6,357 nucleotides of DNA from NCBI GenBank assembly GCA_030600725.1, contig JAUVLN010000132.1:1-6357 (forward strand), read 5' to 3'. The DNA is from Thermoplasmatota archaeon (GTDB taxonomy: Archaea > Thermoplasmatota > Penumbrarchaeia > Penumbrarchaeales > Penumbrarchaeaceae). A program made the position numbers and the translations under genes. Under the pieces are notes generated by a model. That model was given only the letters and a program-made list of their open reading frames with translations, did no database searches and had not been told where the DNA came from. Position 1 is the stretch's first letter. The number at the start of each line of letters is the position of its first letter. Shown piece by piece: positions 1 to 5,527 of this stretch.

Positions 1-33
1 CCCCGCGGCCTTTTCGATATCCACTTCCTGCAT
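1..33 (-). CDS. Partial CDS, N-terminus only (runs off left edge)
   Basis: Eleven codons beginning with ATG at 33-31 and reading MQEVDIEKAAG stay open to the first base of the window. An SD-like GAAGGA at 44-39 sits five bases before the ATG, and a BoxA-like TTTAAA lies 35-40 bases upstream, so the start is well supported. The visible residues are too few to assign a family. It lies downstream of the KaiC-like gene on the same strand, but its own promoter-like element suggests separate transcription. Confidence 0.6.
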   Translation of the reverse strand, partial: MQEVDIEKAAG

Positions 34-38
34 GTAAA

Positions 39-73
39 TCCTTCAAGAGGTAATGGACAGGATACGATTTAAA
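39..73 (-). promoter_or_regulatory. BoxA-like promoter and SD of the left-edge gene
   Basis: On the minus strand TTTAAA (73-68) is preceded by AATCC. A transcription start about 25 bases downstream would fall near 46, immediately before GAAGGA (44-39) and the ATG at 33. This predicts a leader of about 12 bases, the same geometry seen at the 3153 gene. The element is inferred from pattern and spacing only. Confidence 0.45.
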
Positions 74-92
74 GGATTTCCCAATAAGTTCG

Positions 93-782
93 TCATATCG
101 CAGGGGCGATCCTGAACTTCCCCGACTTGAGCTCCAGGGCGAACATCGACGTGTTGTGGGCCATCCCCCTGAGCTTGATACAGCGTATCCTCCTCTGGAG
201 GTCAACATCCCCTATGGGGGTGAGGGTGAGCTGGAAGACCCCATCCGCAAGGAACTCCTCCTCGGCGTAATCCACATTCTGCGAGCTCTTCTCCGAGATC
301 AGGAACGTGGTCGTCCCCAGCGACCTGAGCCACTCGAACAGCCCGAAGAGATACTCCCTCTTGTTCGGGCTGCCCGCAAGTATCTCCATGACCGGAAGCG
401 AATCGATAACCAGGTGCTTTGCCCTCCTCTCTCCAACGAGGTACTCGACGTAGGTCTTCAGGGCGGAGAGCCAATCGTTCTCCGTGGAGAACTTGTCCAT
501 TGCCGCCCTTATCCGGCCTACATCGGACACTATGATGTTCTTCCTGACCTCCTCGTCCATGGGCCAGCCCATCTTGGCCATCTGCTCCAGCAGACTCTTC
601 TGGCTCTGTTCCAGAAGAAGGTACAGGCTCGAGTGCCCCTCCCTCCTCGCGGCGTTGTGGATGATCGAAAATGCAAGCGACGACTTGAACGTGCCCGGGG
701 TACCCGATATCAGTACTATCGAGCCGGGGGGTATTCCTCCACCCAGCTCACTGTCGAATCCCTTTATGGACGTGGATACCAT
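93..782 (-). CDS. KaiC/RecA-superfamily ATPase, single domain
   Basis: A soluble 229-residue single-domain KaiC-like P-loop ATPase, expected to bind ATP and act as a signalling or regulatory switch with an unknown partner. With ATG 782 as residue 1, it opens with the family-typical STSIKGFDSELGGGIPPGS. Walker A follows at 27-35 (GTPGTFKSS), a candidate catalytic acid in LLLEQS (E58), Walker B in HLVIDSLPV (D127), the KaiC-like EEEFLADGVFQL at 174-185 and a C-terminal RCIKLRGMAHN segment at 200-210. The usual third glycine of the P-loop is Phe32, while Lys33 and Ser34 remain. In-frame ATGs also occur at 815 and 803. I prefer 782 because GGGAGGT (801-795) lies upstream of it, the BoxA-like element predicts a transcript start near 801, and relatives begin at this point. 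Archaeal KaiC-like proteins are often linked to signal transduction or motility; nothing here specifies which. The family call is firm and the role is unknown. Confidence 0.88.
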   Translation of the reverse strand: MVSTSIKGFDSELGGGIPPGSIVLISGTPGTFKSSLAFSIIHNAARREGHSSLYLLLEQSQKSLLEQMAKMGWPMDEEVRKNIIVSDVGRIRAAMDKFSTENDWLSALKTYVEYLVGERRAKHLVIDSLPVMEILAGSPNKREYLFGLFEWLRSLGTTTFLISEKSSQNVDYAEEEFLADGVFQLTLTPIGDVDLQRRIRCIKLRGMAHNTSMFALELKSGKFRIAPAI

Positions 783-794
783 TTTAATGAATAG

Positions 795-831
795 ACCTCC
801 CATGATGTAAGCCATATTACTTGTTATTAAA
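795..831 (-). promoter_or_regulatory. Probable promoter and SD of the KaiC-like gene
   Basis: The short gap after the phosphatidyltransferase gene holds TTTAATAA (831-824 on the minus strand). A start 25-27 bases downstream would fall near 801. The transcript would then open with GGGAGGT (801-795), 12 bases before ATG 782, and would exclude the ATGs at 815 and 803 as starts. The SD spacing is rather long, and read-through from the upstream gene is also possible. Confidence 0.4.
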
Positions 832-842
832 CGTAGCGGTTT

Positions 843-1418
843 TCAGTTGGCCTGGTCCTTCCGCATGAGCCACCAGATATATCTCACGTCAGGGTCCACT
901 TCGCCGTAGAATATGAAGATCAGTATCTCCTCGGTGAATGCAACGTAATACACGATCAGGGTCAGGAATACCAGAGGCGTCCCATCGATAAAGAAAGAGA
1001 ATATCACGGTGAAATATACCATGGTGGCCGCAAGGCGAAGGGAATTGGTGTGCATGATCACCAGCTTCTTCAACCGCACCGCGGAGACGATGAAGGAGAG
1101 GATGAAGATCGCAAAGAAGCCCATCATCAACGGGAAGTTGTTCATGATGGCCTCCCTCTGGAAGTGGAAGAGGAAATAGGCGGAGGACAGATAGAAAATC
1201 ACATCCGCCCAGGAATCGAGCTTTTTTCCCAGCTCCGTTATCTCGCTACGCCTCCTTGCGACCTTTCCGTCGAAGTAATCGGTGGACCCGAGGATGGCAT
1301 ATGTGACCACGAACGGGAACCTCTGATCCTGGAACAGCATGATATAAAGGAGGGGCAGCAGAACGATGCGGGACATCGACAGCAGATTGGACGGATAGAG
1401 TAACTCTTCCCTTTTCAT
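843..1418 (-). CDS. CDP-alcohol phosphatidyltransferase family membrane enzyme
   Basis: An integral membrane enzyme of 191 residues. The family transfers a phospho-lipid group from a CDP-activated lipid (CDP-archaeol in archaea) to an alcohol such as glycerol phosphate, inositol phosphate or serine. The signature is complete: D47, D50, G51, A54, R55, G64, D68 and D72 match D-x2-D-G-x2-A-R-x8-G-x3-D-x3-D, so it should be catalytically competent with divalent metal. The N-terminus (LLYPSNLLSMSRIVLLP) resembles the entry helix of PgsA-type enzymes, and about six hydrophobic helices follow. The acceptor alcohol cannot be read from the sequence; an archaetidylglycerol-phosphate or archaetidylinositol-phosphate synthase role is plausible. 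A TTG at 1421 extends the frame by one codon, but ATG 1418 is the simpler start, with a weak G-rich SD (GGGGGA) just upstream. The KaiC-like gene follows 60 bases downstream on the same strand. Confidence 0.9.
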   Translation of the reverse strand: MKREELLYPSNLLSMSRIVLLPLLYIMLFQDQRFPFVVTYAILGSTDYFDGKVARRRSEITELGKKLDSWADVIFYLSSAYFLFHFQREAIMNNFPLMMGFFAIFILSFIVSAVRLKKLVIMHTNSLRLAATMVYFTVIFSFFIDGTPLVFLTLIVYYVAFTEEILIFIFYGEVDPDVRYIWWLMRKDQAN

Positions 1419-1443
1419 CAATATCCCCCGCGGTTCCTGTAAA

Positions 1444-1474
1444 ATGGGTTATTGGATATTAATATCTAACCCAT
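1444..1474 (-). promoter_or_regulatory. Phosphatidyltransferase promoter with flanking inverted repeat
   Basis: A self-complementary AT-rich core GATATTAATATC (1455-1466) sits about 42 bases before ATG 1418, where a BoxA should be. It is enclosed by a perfect 8-bp inverted repeat, ATGGGTTA (1444-1451) and TAACCCAT (1467-1474), with a 15-base spacer. A dyad straddling a TATA element is a common layout for an archaeal dimeric-repressor operator. The regulator is unknown, and the operator role is inference. Confidence 0.45.
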
Positions 1475-1563
1475 GGTACTGATATGAAAGGGGTCAAATC
1501 ATACATTGGGAACCGCCCAGGTGATGGGGGTACATCCCCGTATGTGGCTGTCGATCGTCACAC

Positions 1564-3153
1564 CTACTTCCTTCTCCGCCTGCTGAGCCCAATAAGTATC
1601 AGGAGGAGGACCAGAGATAGGGCGCCCACGATCAGAAGGGCTGCGGCCATCTCGGTGTATCCGCCGCCGCCGTCCTTTGAGCCGGCATCCGTTACACCGG
1701 GATCATTCGTGTCCCCCTCATCCTCATCTTCAGGATCACTATCCTCAAGGTCAATGCCTTGAAGGTTAGACGGATCCTCAGATCCGTTGTCACCTTGAGG
1801 GTTGGATGGATCTGGGGATCCATCGGGATCCTGAACCTCCCCCGGGAAACCCTCCTCATCCATCAGCTCCCTGATCCAATCCCCGTACCCATCCAGATCG
1901 TCCCAGCCCTCATCATCCCACGGCTCATCCGGATACGGGACCGGGTCCTCGTAGTTCATATCCCACTGGTACATCTCCAGGAGCATCATCAGAAGCTCCA
2001 TCAGCTCTCCGCTTCCATCGTTTATCTCGAGTTGGATCTCGTCCGGATTGCCGTCGGAGTTCTTATCCCTGTAATCAAAGAGTATCTCCAGGACGCCATC
2101 ATGATCCATATCCACCTCGATGTGTATGTGATCGGGAATGCCGTCGCTGTTCTCGTCCAGATACTTGATCGATATGCTGGGCCCCCGGTCCGGCCTCTCC
2201 ATGAATGGTCTGAGCATTATCTCCATGTAGAACCGCTCATTGAGAGGTATCTCGTACATCGACCAGAACTCCTGATAGCCCCTGGCCTCCACGGACACCT
2301 CGTACATCCCGGGGACGAGCTCCAGCTTGAACTCCCCCCCCTCGACCTCCAGCACTATCGGCTCGGGGAACCTCTCTTGAGGCATGACCTCCTCCTCCTG
2401 ATTATAATCCCGCGGCTCATCGTATATTTCCGGGTCGGACCTCATGGCCGAGAAGATCGTGACCAGGGCATATTCCACAAGCTCGCCTTCGGGGCCCATT
2501 ATCTTCCCGTACACCGGAACCATTTTATTGGGATCATCGTCATTTCGTATCGGCTTCATCACGATCTCCAATCTCACCGATCCATCCTCTTCGAGAACGA
2601 ACCTGCCATCCTGTGGTTCAAAACCCTCCGCCTTGACCGTATACATGTATGTGCCGGGCCTAAGGAGGCAGGAGAACTTCCCCCCCCTGTCGGTCCTGAG
2701 CCGGGTAACAGCGTCCTTATTCTCTGAATATATGTACACGCCAGCCATCAGGGGCGATCTATCCTCGCCGGATATGACGCGTCCGAAAACGTTGTTCTCG
2801 GGCTCACTGGAGGCCGGCTCGAGCTCTATAGAGAGCGTCACGGCCTCTCGTCCCACAACGAGTTGACCTCTTGTCCCCTGGTATCCACGGGCATTCACCT
2901 CATACGTGTAAGTTCCCGGGTCGAGGAACAGCCTGAACGTTCCGTCCTCCCCACTCTCCACGGTAACGATCACCTCATTGCCGTCGGGTCCGACGAAATA
3001 CAGTATGCCCACCACACCTTCACCGGTAACGGAGTCTATCAACACACCGGTCACGTTCGGAACCGCCCGTTCTCCCTCCTCGCCCATCACCAGAAGTGAT
3101 ACGGGAACGACCATCAACATCGCCAGTAATAACGCTAAAGACCTTCGCAGCAT
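1564..3153 (-). CDS. Secreted, C-terminally anchored protein: three carboxypeptidase-regulatory-like domains plus Ca-loop repeats
   Basis: A 529-residue surface protein with no visible enzymatic domain. Residues 1-24 form a signal peptide (MLRRS, then a Leu/Val-rich core). Three carboxypeptidase-regulatory-like beta-sandwich domains follow at about 33-112, 121-200 and 213-317. Each begins with a G-[VRK]-[LVI] strand and carries the hallmark PGTYTYEVNARGY, PGTYMYTVKAEGF or PGMYEVSVEARGY. Residues 333-371 hold three D-x-[ND]-x-D-G-x-x-[DE] loops exactly 15 residues apart, expected to bind calcium. A Trp/Asp/Glu/Pro-rich acidic linker covers about 395-495, with a degenerate DPSN[PL]QG repeat. 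A transmembrane helix at about 502-524 and the tail SRRRRK complete it. The predicted topology is outside-facing with a C-terminal anchor. ATG 3153 has SD AGGTGA at 3163-3158. Adhesion, cell-wall or extracellular scaffolding roles are possible; the sequence does not decide among them. Confidence 0.88.
   Translation of the reverse strand: MLRRSLALLLAMLMVVPVSLLVMGEEGERAVPNVTGVLIDSVTGEGVVGILYFVGPDGNEVIVTVESGEDGTFRLFLDPGTYTYEVNARGYQGTRGQLVVGREAVTLSIELEPASSEPENNVFGRVISGEDRSPLMAGVYIYSENKDAVTRLRTDRGGKFSCLLRPGTYMYTVKAEGFEPQDGRFVLEEDGSVRLEIVMKPIRNDDDPNKMVPVYGKIMGPEGELVEYALVTIFSAMRSDPEIYDEPRDYNQEEEVMPQERFPEPIVLEVEGGEFKLELVPGMYEVSVEARGYQEFWSMYEIPLNERFYMEIMLRPFMERPDRGPSISIKYLDENSDGIPDHIHIEVDMDHDGVLEILFDYRDKNSDGNPDEIQLEINDGSGELMELLMMLLEMYQWDMNYEDPVPYPDEPWDDEGWDDLDGYGDWIRELMDEEGFPGEVQDPDGSPDPSNPQGDNGSEDPSNLQGIDLEDSDPEDEDEGDTNDPGVTDAGSKDGGGGYTEMAAALLIVGALSLVLLLILIGLSRRRRK
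1757..1812 (-). repeat. 36-base direct repeat in the acidic linker (DPSN[PL]QG)
   Basis: Two 20-base copies at 1757-1776 and 1793-1812 start 36 bases (12 codons) apart and match at 17 of 20 positions. They encode DPSNLQG and DPSNPQG in the secreted protein. The region also forms three short perfect inverted repeats in a row: 1745-1762 (6-bp stem), 1770-1787 (7-bp stem, CTCA loop) and 1805-1824 (8-bp stem, TGGG loop). This probably records slippage-type growth of a low-complexity linker. Confidence 0.6.
2041..2157 (-). repeat. Three 15-residue calcium-loop repeats within the secreted protein
   Basis: These bases encode DENSDGIPD, DMDHDGVLE and DKNSDGNPD, starting at residues 333, 348 and 363. 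Each loop has acidic or Asn ligands at positions 1, 3 and 5, Gly at 6, and Asp or Glu at 9. The six-residue spacers (HIHIEV, ILFDYR) are beta-strand-like. The pattern resembles thrombospondin type-3 or dockerin-like calcium loops. Calcium binding is inferred from the motif. Confidence 0.7.
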
Positions 3154-3157
3154 ATGC

Positions 3158-3192
3158 TCACCTTGTTTGAAATGGAACGGCCGTCTATATAA
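3158..3192 (-). promoter_or_regulatory. Promoter and SD of the secreted-protein gene
   Basis: On the minus strand TTATATAG (3192-3185) is a good BoxA, about 35 bases before ATG 3153. A start 25 bases downstream falls near 3163, exactly where the SD AGGTGA (3163-3158) begins. The predicted leader is about 10 bases. Motif and spacing agree, but no transcript data are available. Confidence 0.55.
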
Positions 3193-3223
3193 TGTTATTC
3201 AATGTTTATACGAATATTATACG
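3191..3223. repeat. Paired direct repeats in the divergent promoter region
   Basis: On the plus strand AATGTT occurs at 3191-3196 and 3201-3206, 10 bases apart, and TTATACG occurs at 3206-3212 and 3217-3223, 11 bases apart. Each pair is therefore spaced by about one helical turn. They lie immediately upstream of the secreted-protein BoxA, between the two divergent genes, where a regulator could touch both. The TTATACG copies may themselves be BoxA elements for the plus-strand gene. Confidence 0.4.
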
Positions 3224-3369
3224 CAGATAGCTCCACAAGATAGATATTCACCCTCTAGTATAGGCCCCATGTCCATGACCGCCATACGGCGGTCCGTTCC
3301 AGCCTTGACCCCCAGTATGTTCCGGCTCGGAGCTTGAGCGTGACTCCGTCTGGACGGCAGGTGAGATGA
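3224..3369 (+). promoter_or_regulatory. Long leader of the cDPGS-like gene, with hairpin and SD
   Basis: If TTTATACG or ATTATACG (3205-3223) is the BoxA, transcription starts near 3235-3248 and the leader is about 120-135 bases, much longer than elsewhere in the window. It contains a perfect 7-bp hairpin, GACCGCC (3277-3283), loop ATAC, GGCGGTC (3288-3294). A smaller self-complementary CCGTCTGGACGG lies just before the SD AGGTGA (3359-3364), which is five bases from ATG 3370. A closer start from CTAGTATAGG (3255-3264) would remove much of the leader. No known riboswitch class is recognisable. Confidence 0.35.
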
Positions 3370-4686
3370 ATGGACAGAATGAAAGTATTGATATTGGGGG
3401 CCGCTGGACGCGACTTCCACAATTTCAACGTTTTTTTCAGAAAGAACGATAGATACGAGGTCGTCGCCTTCACGGCGACCCAGATACCGGGCATAGACGA
3501 CAAGAACTATCCGTCGGAGCTCTCCGAGGAGCTGTACCCCAGGGGAATAGATATCCTTCCCGAGGATGACCTCGAGGAGATCATCAAGGAGAGGGGTGTG
3601 GAGCTCTGCGTGTTGTCTTACTCCGACCTTTCCTACGACACCGTGATGCACATGGCCTCAAGGGTGAACGCGGCGGGAGCGGACTACATGCTAATGGGGA
3701 CGAAGAACACCATGATCAGGTCCACAAAACCGGTGATAGCGATCTGCGCATCCAGGACTGGATGCGGGAAATCGCAGACCTCCAGATACATCGTGGAGCT
3801 CCTTCGGGACATGGGGAAGAAGGTGGTTTCGATCAGGCACCCGATGCCCTACGGGGACCTCGCCGCACAGAAGGTGCAGAGATATGCCGACTATACTGAC
3901 CTGGACACACACAAATGCACCATCGAGGAGAGGGAGGAGTACGAACCCCATATCGACAGGGGGTCGATAATCTACTCCGGCGTCGACTACGAGGCTATCG
4001 TGAGGGAGGCCGAGAAGGAGGCGGACGTGATCCTGTGGGATGGAGGCAACAACGACACCCCTTTCTACCACCCCGACCTGATGATAACCGTGGTGGACCC
4101 CCTCAGGCCCGGTGACGAGATCTCGTATTACCCGGGCGAGACCAACGTGAGGATGTCGGACATCGTCATCATCAACAAGATAGACACGGCCTACCCCGAG
4201 GACGTCGAGGAGGTCAGGGCGAACGTCAGAAGGATCAAGCCCGATGCCACGATCATCGATGCGGCCTCGCCCGTTACGGTAGAGGACCCGGAGATGATCA
4301 GGGGGAAGAGGGTTCTGGTCGTGGAGGACGGCCCGACGGTCACACACGGCGGAATGGGATTCGGCGCGGGATACGTCGCCGCAACCAAGTTCGGTGCGGG
4401 CGAGATCATCGACGCAAGGCCCTACGCGATAGGGTCCATCAAGGAGACCTACGAGAAGTACGACCATCTCGAGGATGTCCTGCCCGCGATGGGATACAGC
4501 GATCAGCAGGTCAAGGAGCTGGAGGAAACCATCAACTCCGTTGACTGCGACGTGGTCGTTACCGGGACCCCGATCGATATCGGGAGGGTCCTCAGGGCGA
4601 ACAAACCCGTGATAAGGGTCAGCTACGACCTCCAGGTCATAGGAAAGCCCGACCTCAAGACGGAACTGGAAAAGTTCTTCCGGTGA
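3370..4686 (+). CDS. Cyclic 2,3-diphosphoglycerate synthase-like P-loop protein
   Basis: A 438-residue soluble protein that reads through its whole length like the widespread archaeal and bacterial family annotated as cyclic 2,3-diphosphoglycerate synthase or predicted GTPase (COG2403 by recollection). The Methanothermus fervidus enzyme of this family uses ATP to cyclise 2,3-diphosphoglycerate into cDPG, a thermoprotective solute. Residues 4-110 form a Rossmann-like N-terminal domain (KVLILGAAGRDFHNFNVFF, then TATQIPG). The nucleotide-binding domain follows: P-loop SRTGCGKSQ at 128-136, RHPMPYGDL at 156-164, IEEREEYEPHI at 185-195, a Walker-B-like ILWDGGNND at 221-229 and NKID at 269-272. Family-typical VVEDGPTVTHGGM (317-329) and the C-terminal TGTPIDIGRV follow. 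ATG 3370 has SD AGGTGA five bases upstream. It is the only plus-strand gene, divergent from the secreted protein and convergent with the paralogue pair. Family membership is firm, but homologues occur in organisms not known to make cDPG, so the reaction here is uncertain. Confidence 0.9.
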   Translation: MDRMKVLILGAAGRDFHNFNVFFRKNDRYEVVAFTATQIPGIDDKNYPSELSEELYPRGIDILPEDDLEEIIKERGVELCVLSYSDLSYDTVMHMASRVNAAGADYMLMGTKNTMIRSTKPVIAICASRTGCGKSQTSRYIVELLRDMGKKVVSIRHPMPYGDLAAQKVQRYADYTDLDTHKCTIEEREEYEPHIDRGSIIYSGVDYEAIVREAEKEADVILWDGGNNDTPFYHPDLMITVVDPLRPGDEISYYPGETNVRMSDIVIINKIDTAYPEDVEEVRANVRRIKPDATIIDAASPVTVEDPEMIRGKRVLVVEDGPTVTHGGMGFGAGYVAATKFGAGEIIDARPYAIGSIKETYEKYDHLEDVLPAMGYSDQQVKELEETINSVDCDVVVTGTPIDIGRVLRANKPVIRVSYDLQVIGKPDLKTELEKFFR

Positions 4687-4694
4687 GGAACAAT

Positions 4695-4723
4695 GGATGG
4701 GCTCCCTTCACGGGGGCCCATCC
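4695..4723. terminator. Hairpin between convergent genes
   Basis: GGATGGGCTCCC (4695-4706), loop TTCAC (4707-4711) and GGGGGCCCATCC (4712-4723) form a 12-bp stem with one G-T wobble. It fills most of the 40-base gap between stops at 4686 and 4727. On the plus strand a pyrimidine-rich run with short T stretches follows. Archaeal termination depends mainly on T-tracts, so the hairpin may instead mark or protect 3' ends of both transcripts. Confidence 0.5.
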
Positions 4724-4726
4724 CCT

Positions 4727-5527
4727 CTAATTCTCCTCTTTCAGCTCCTTCTGGGCAGAATCATTCCTTATCTCCTCATCCTTTGGCCGCTCGAACCTGA
4801 GCTCCGTTCTCCTCGATGTGGGTCGATTCCCTTTTTCCTGAGCGTCATCCTCCGACATCCTGTTCCCGAGCAGGTCGAACTCCCTCTTCTCCTCTGCAGC
4901 GGCCGGCACCTTCTTTCTGGTCACCGCAACCACGATCACTATCAGGACAACGATGCCAATTGCACCCATGAAGAGGCATATGAACACACCTGCTGCGCTA
5001 GCATCCTCGGTGGACTCCCCAAGGGTATCGTAGGCATCATCATCCCCCGATCCACCCTCCGTCCTGTAATCGGACGCGCTCCCCACGCCGGTCAGGTCCA
5101 CGGTGCCGCTTCCCCTGATGCTGAGCTTCCCCTCCTCGAATATTAGGATCTCGATCCTGTAGGTGTCGTTGTTGGGAATGGTGATGTAGAGCTTTCCCTC
5201 CTTCGAGGTCTTCGCCTTGAGGCCGCTCAGCTCCGCCCTCGCCTCGTCCCTGGCGATGTTGCTGTCCGTCTCAACGGCGAACGCCCTTATCTCCACCTTG
5301 GACACGTCGTCGTCCCCCTCGTTTGTGATGAATACGAGGATCTCCAGGTCCGTATCGGTTCCTCCCAGCTCCTTGGTGGAGAAGTACACCTCGTCCACCT
5401 CCAGATCGGTTGAGACCGTCTTCTCCGGCCAGACAACGATTATCAGGATCACAAGGATGGCTACCGAAACCGCCGCCCCCAGAAGCCAGGGCAGATTCTT
5501 ACCAAGATAATCCGACCTGCGTTTCAT
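4727..5527 (-). CDS. Membrane protein with outside beta-domain and charged cytoplasmic tail (paralogue A)
   Basis: A 266-residue protein of no family I recognise. Residues 1-11 are basic, 12-33 form a transmembrane helix, about 39-150 an extracytoplasmic beta-rich domain, 151-178 an Asp/Gly/Ser linker, 179-203 a second transmembrane helix, and 204-266 a highly charged tail (RKK, then Glu/Lys/Arg-rich). The domain contains VYFSTKE, VFITNEGDDD, EIRAFAVE, YRIEILIF, GSGTVDL and DYRTE. All recur in the upstream neighbour at about 40-45 percent identity by eye, which indicates duplication. The TNxGD pattern between strands suggests a CARDB or immunoglobulin-like fold, an inference only. ATG 5527 overlaps the upstream stop as ATGA, and SD AGGAGGT lies seven bases before it inside the upstream gene, so translation is probably coupled. 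The long cytoplasmic tail, absent from the partner, could contact an inside component. Confidence 0.82.
   Translation of the reverse strand: MKRRSDYLGKNLPWLLGAAVSVAILVILIIVVWPEKTVSTDLEVDEVYFSTKELGGTDTDLEILVFITNEGDDDVSKVEIRAFAVETDSNIARDEARAELSGLKAKTSKEGKLYITIPNNDTYRIEILIFEEGKLSIRGSGTVDLTGVGSASDYRTEGGSGDDDAYDTLGESTEDASAAGVFICLFMGAIGIVVLIVIVVAVTRKKVPAAAEEKREFDLLGNRMSEDDAQEKGNRPTSRRTELRFERPKDEEIRNDSAQKELKEEN

Noticed and set aside
156..794. 212-codon plus-strand open frame
   Set aside because: It mirrors the KaiC-like gene, which carries the P-loop and other motifs on the minus strand.
1527..1539. GGGG-TACAT-CCCC stem after the secreted-protein stop, a possible terminator
   Set aside because: The stem is only four base pairs and is not followed by a T-tract on the minus strand.
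1484..1762. 92-codon plus-strand frame starting 24 bases after the palindromic TATA core, compatible with a leaderless start
   Set aside because: Most of it is antisense to the secreted-protein gene, and the encoded protein is Ser/Pro/Arg-rich as expected of a shadow frame. No SD or recognisable domain is present.
1759..2727. 322-codon plus-strand open frame
   Set aside because: It is fully antisense to the secreted protein, whose domains, signal peptide, anchor and SD are all clear. The His/Leu/Ile-rich translation is typical of a shadow frame.
3224..3369. tRNA, C/D-box RNA or known riboswitch in the leader
   Set aside because: No cloverleaf, no clear C (RUGAUGA) and D (CUGA) box pair, and no recognisable riboswitch core was found. 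Only the hairpin is supportable.
3691..4467. 258-codon minus-strand open frame
   Set aside because: It lies inside the cDPGS-like gene in the opposite direction. The family motifs are on the plus strand, and the minus translation shows none.
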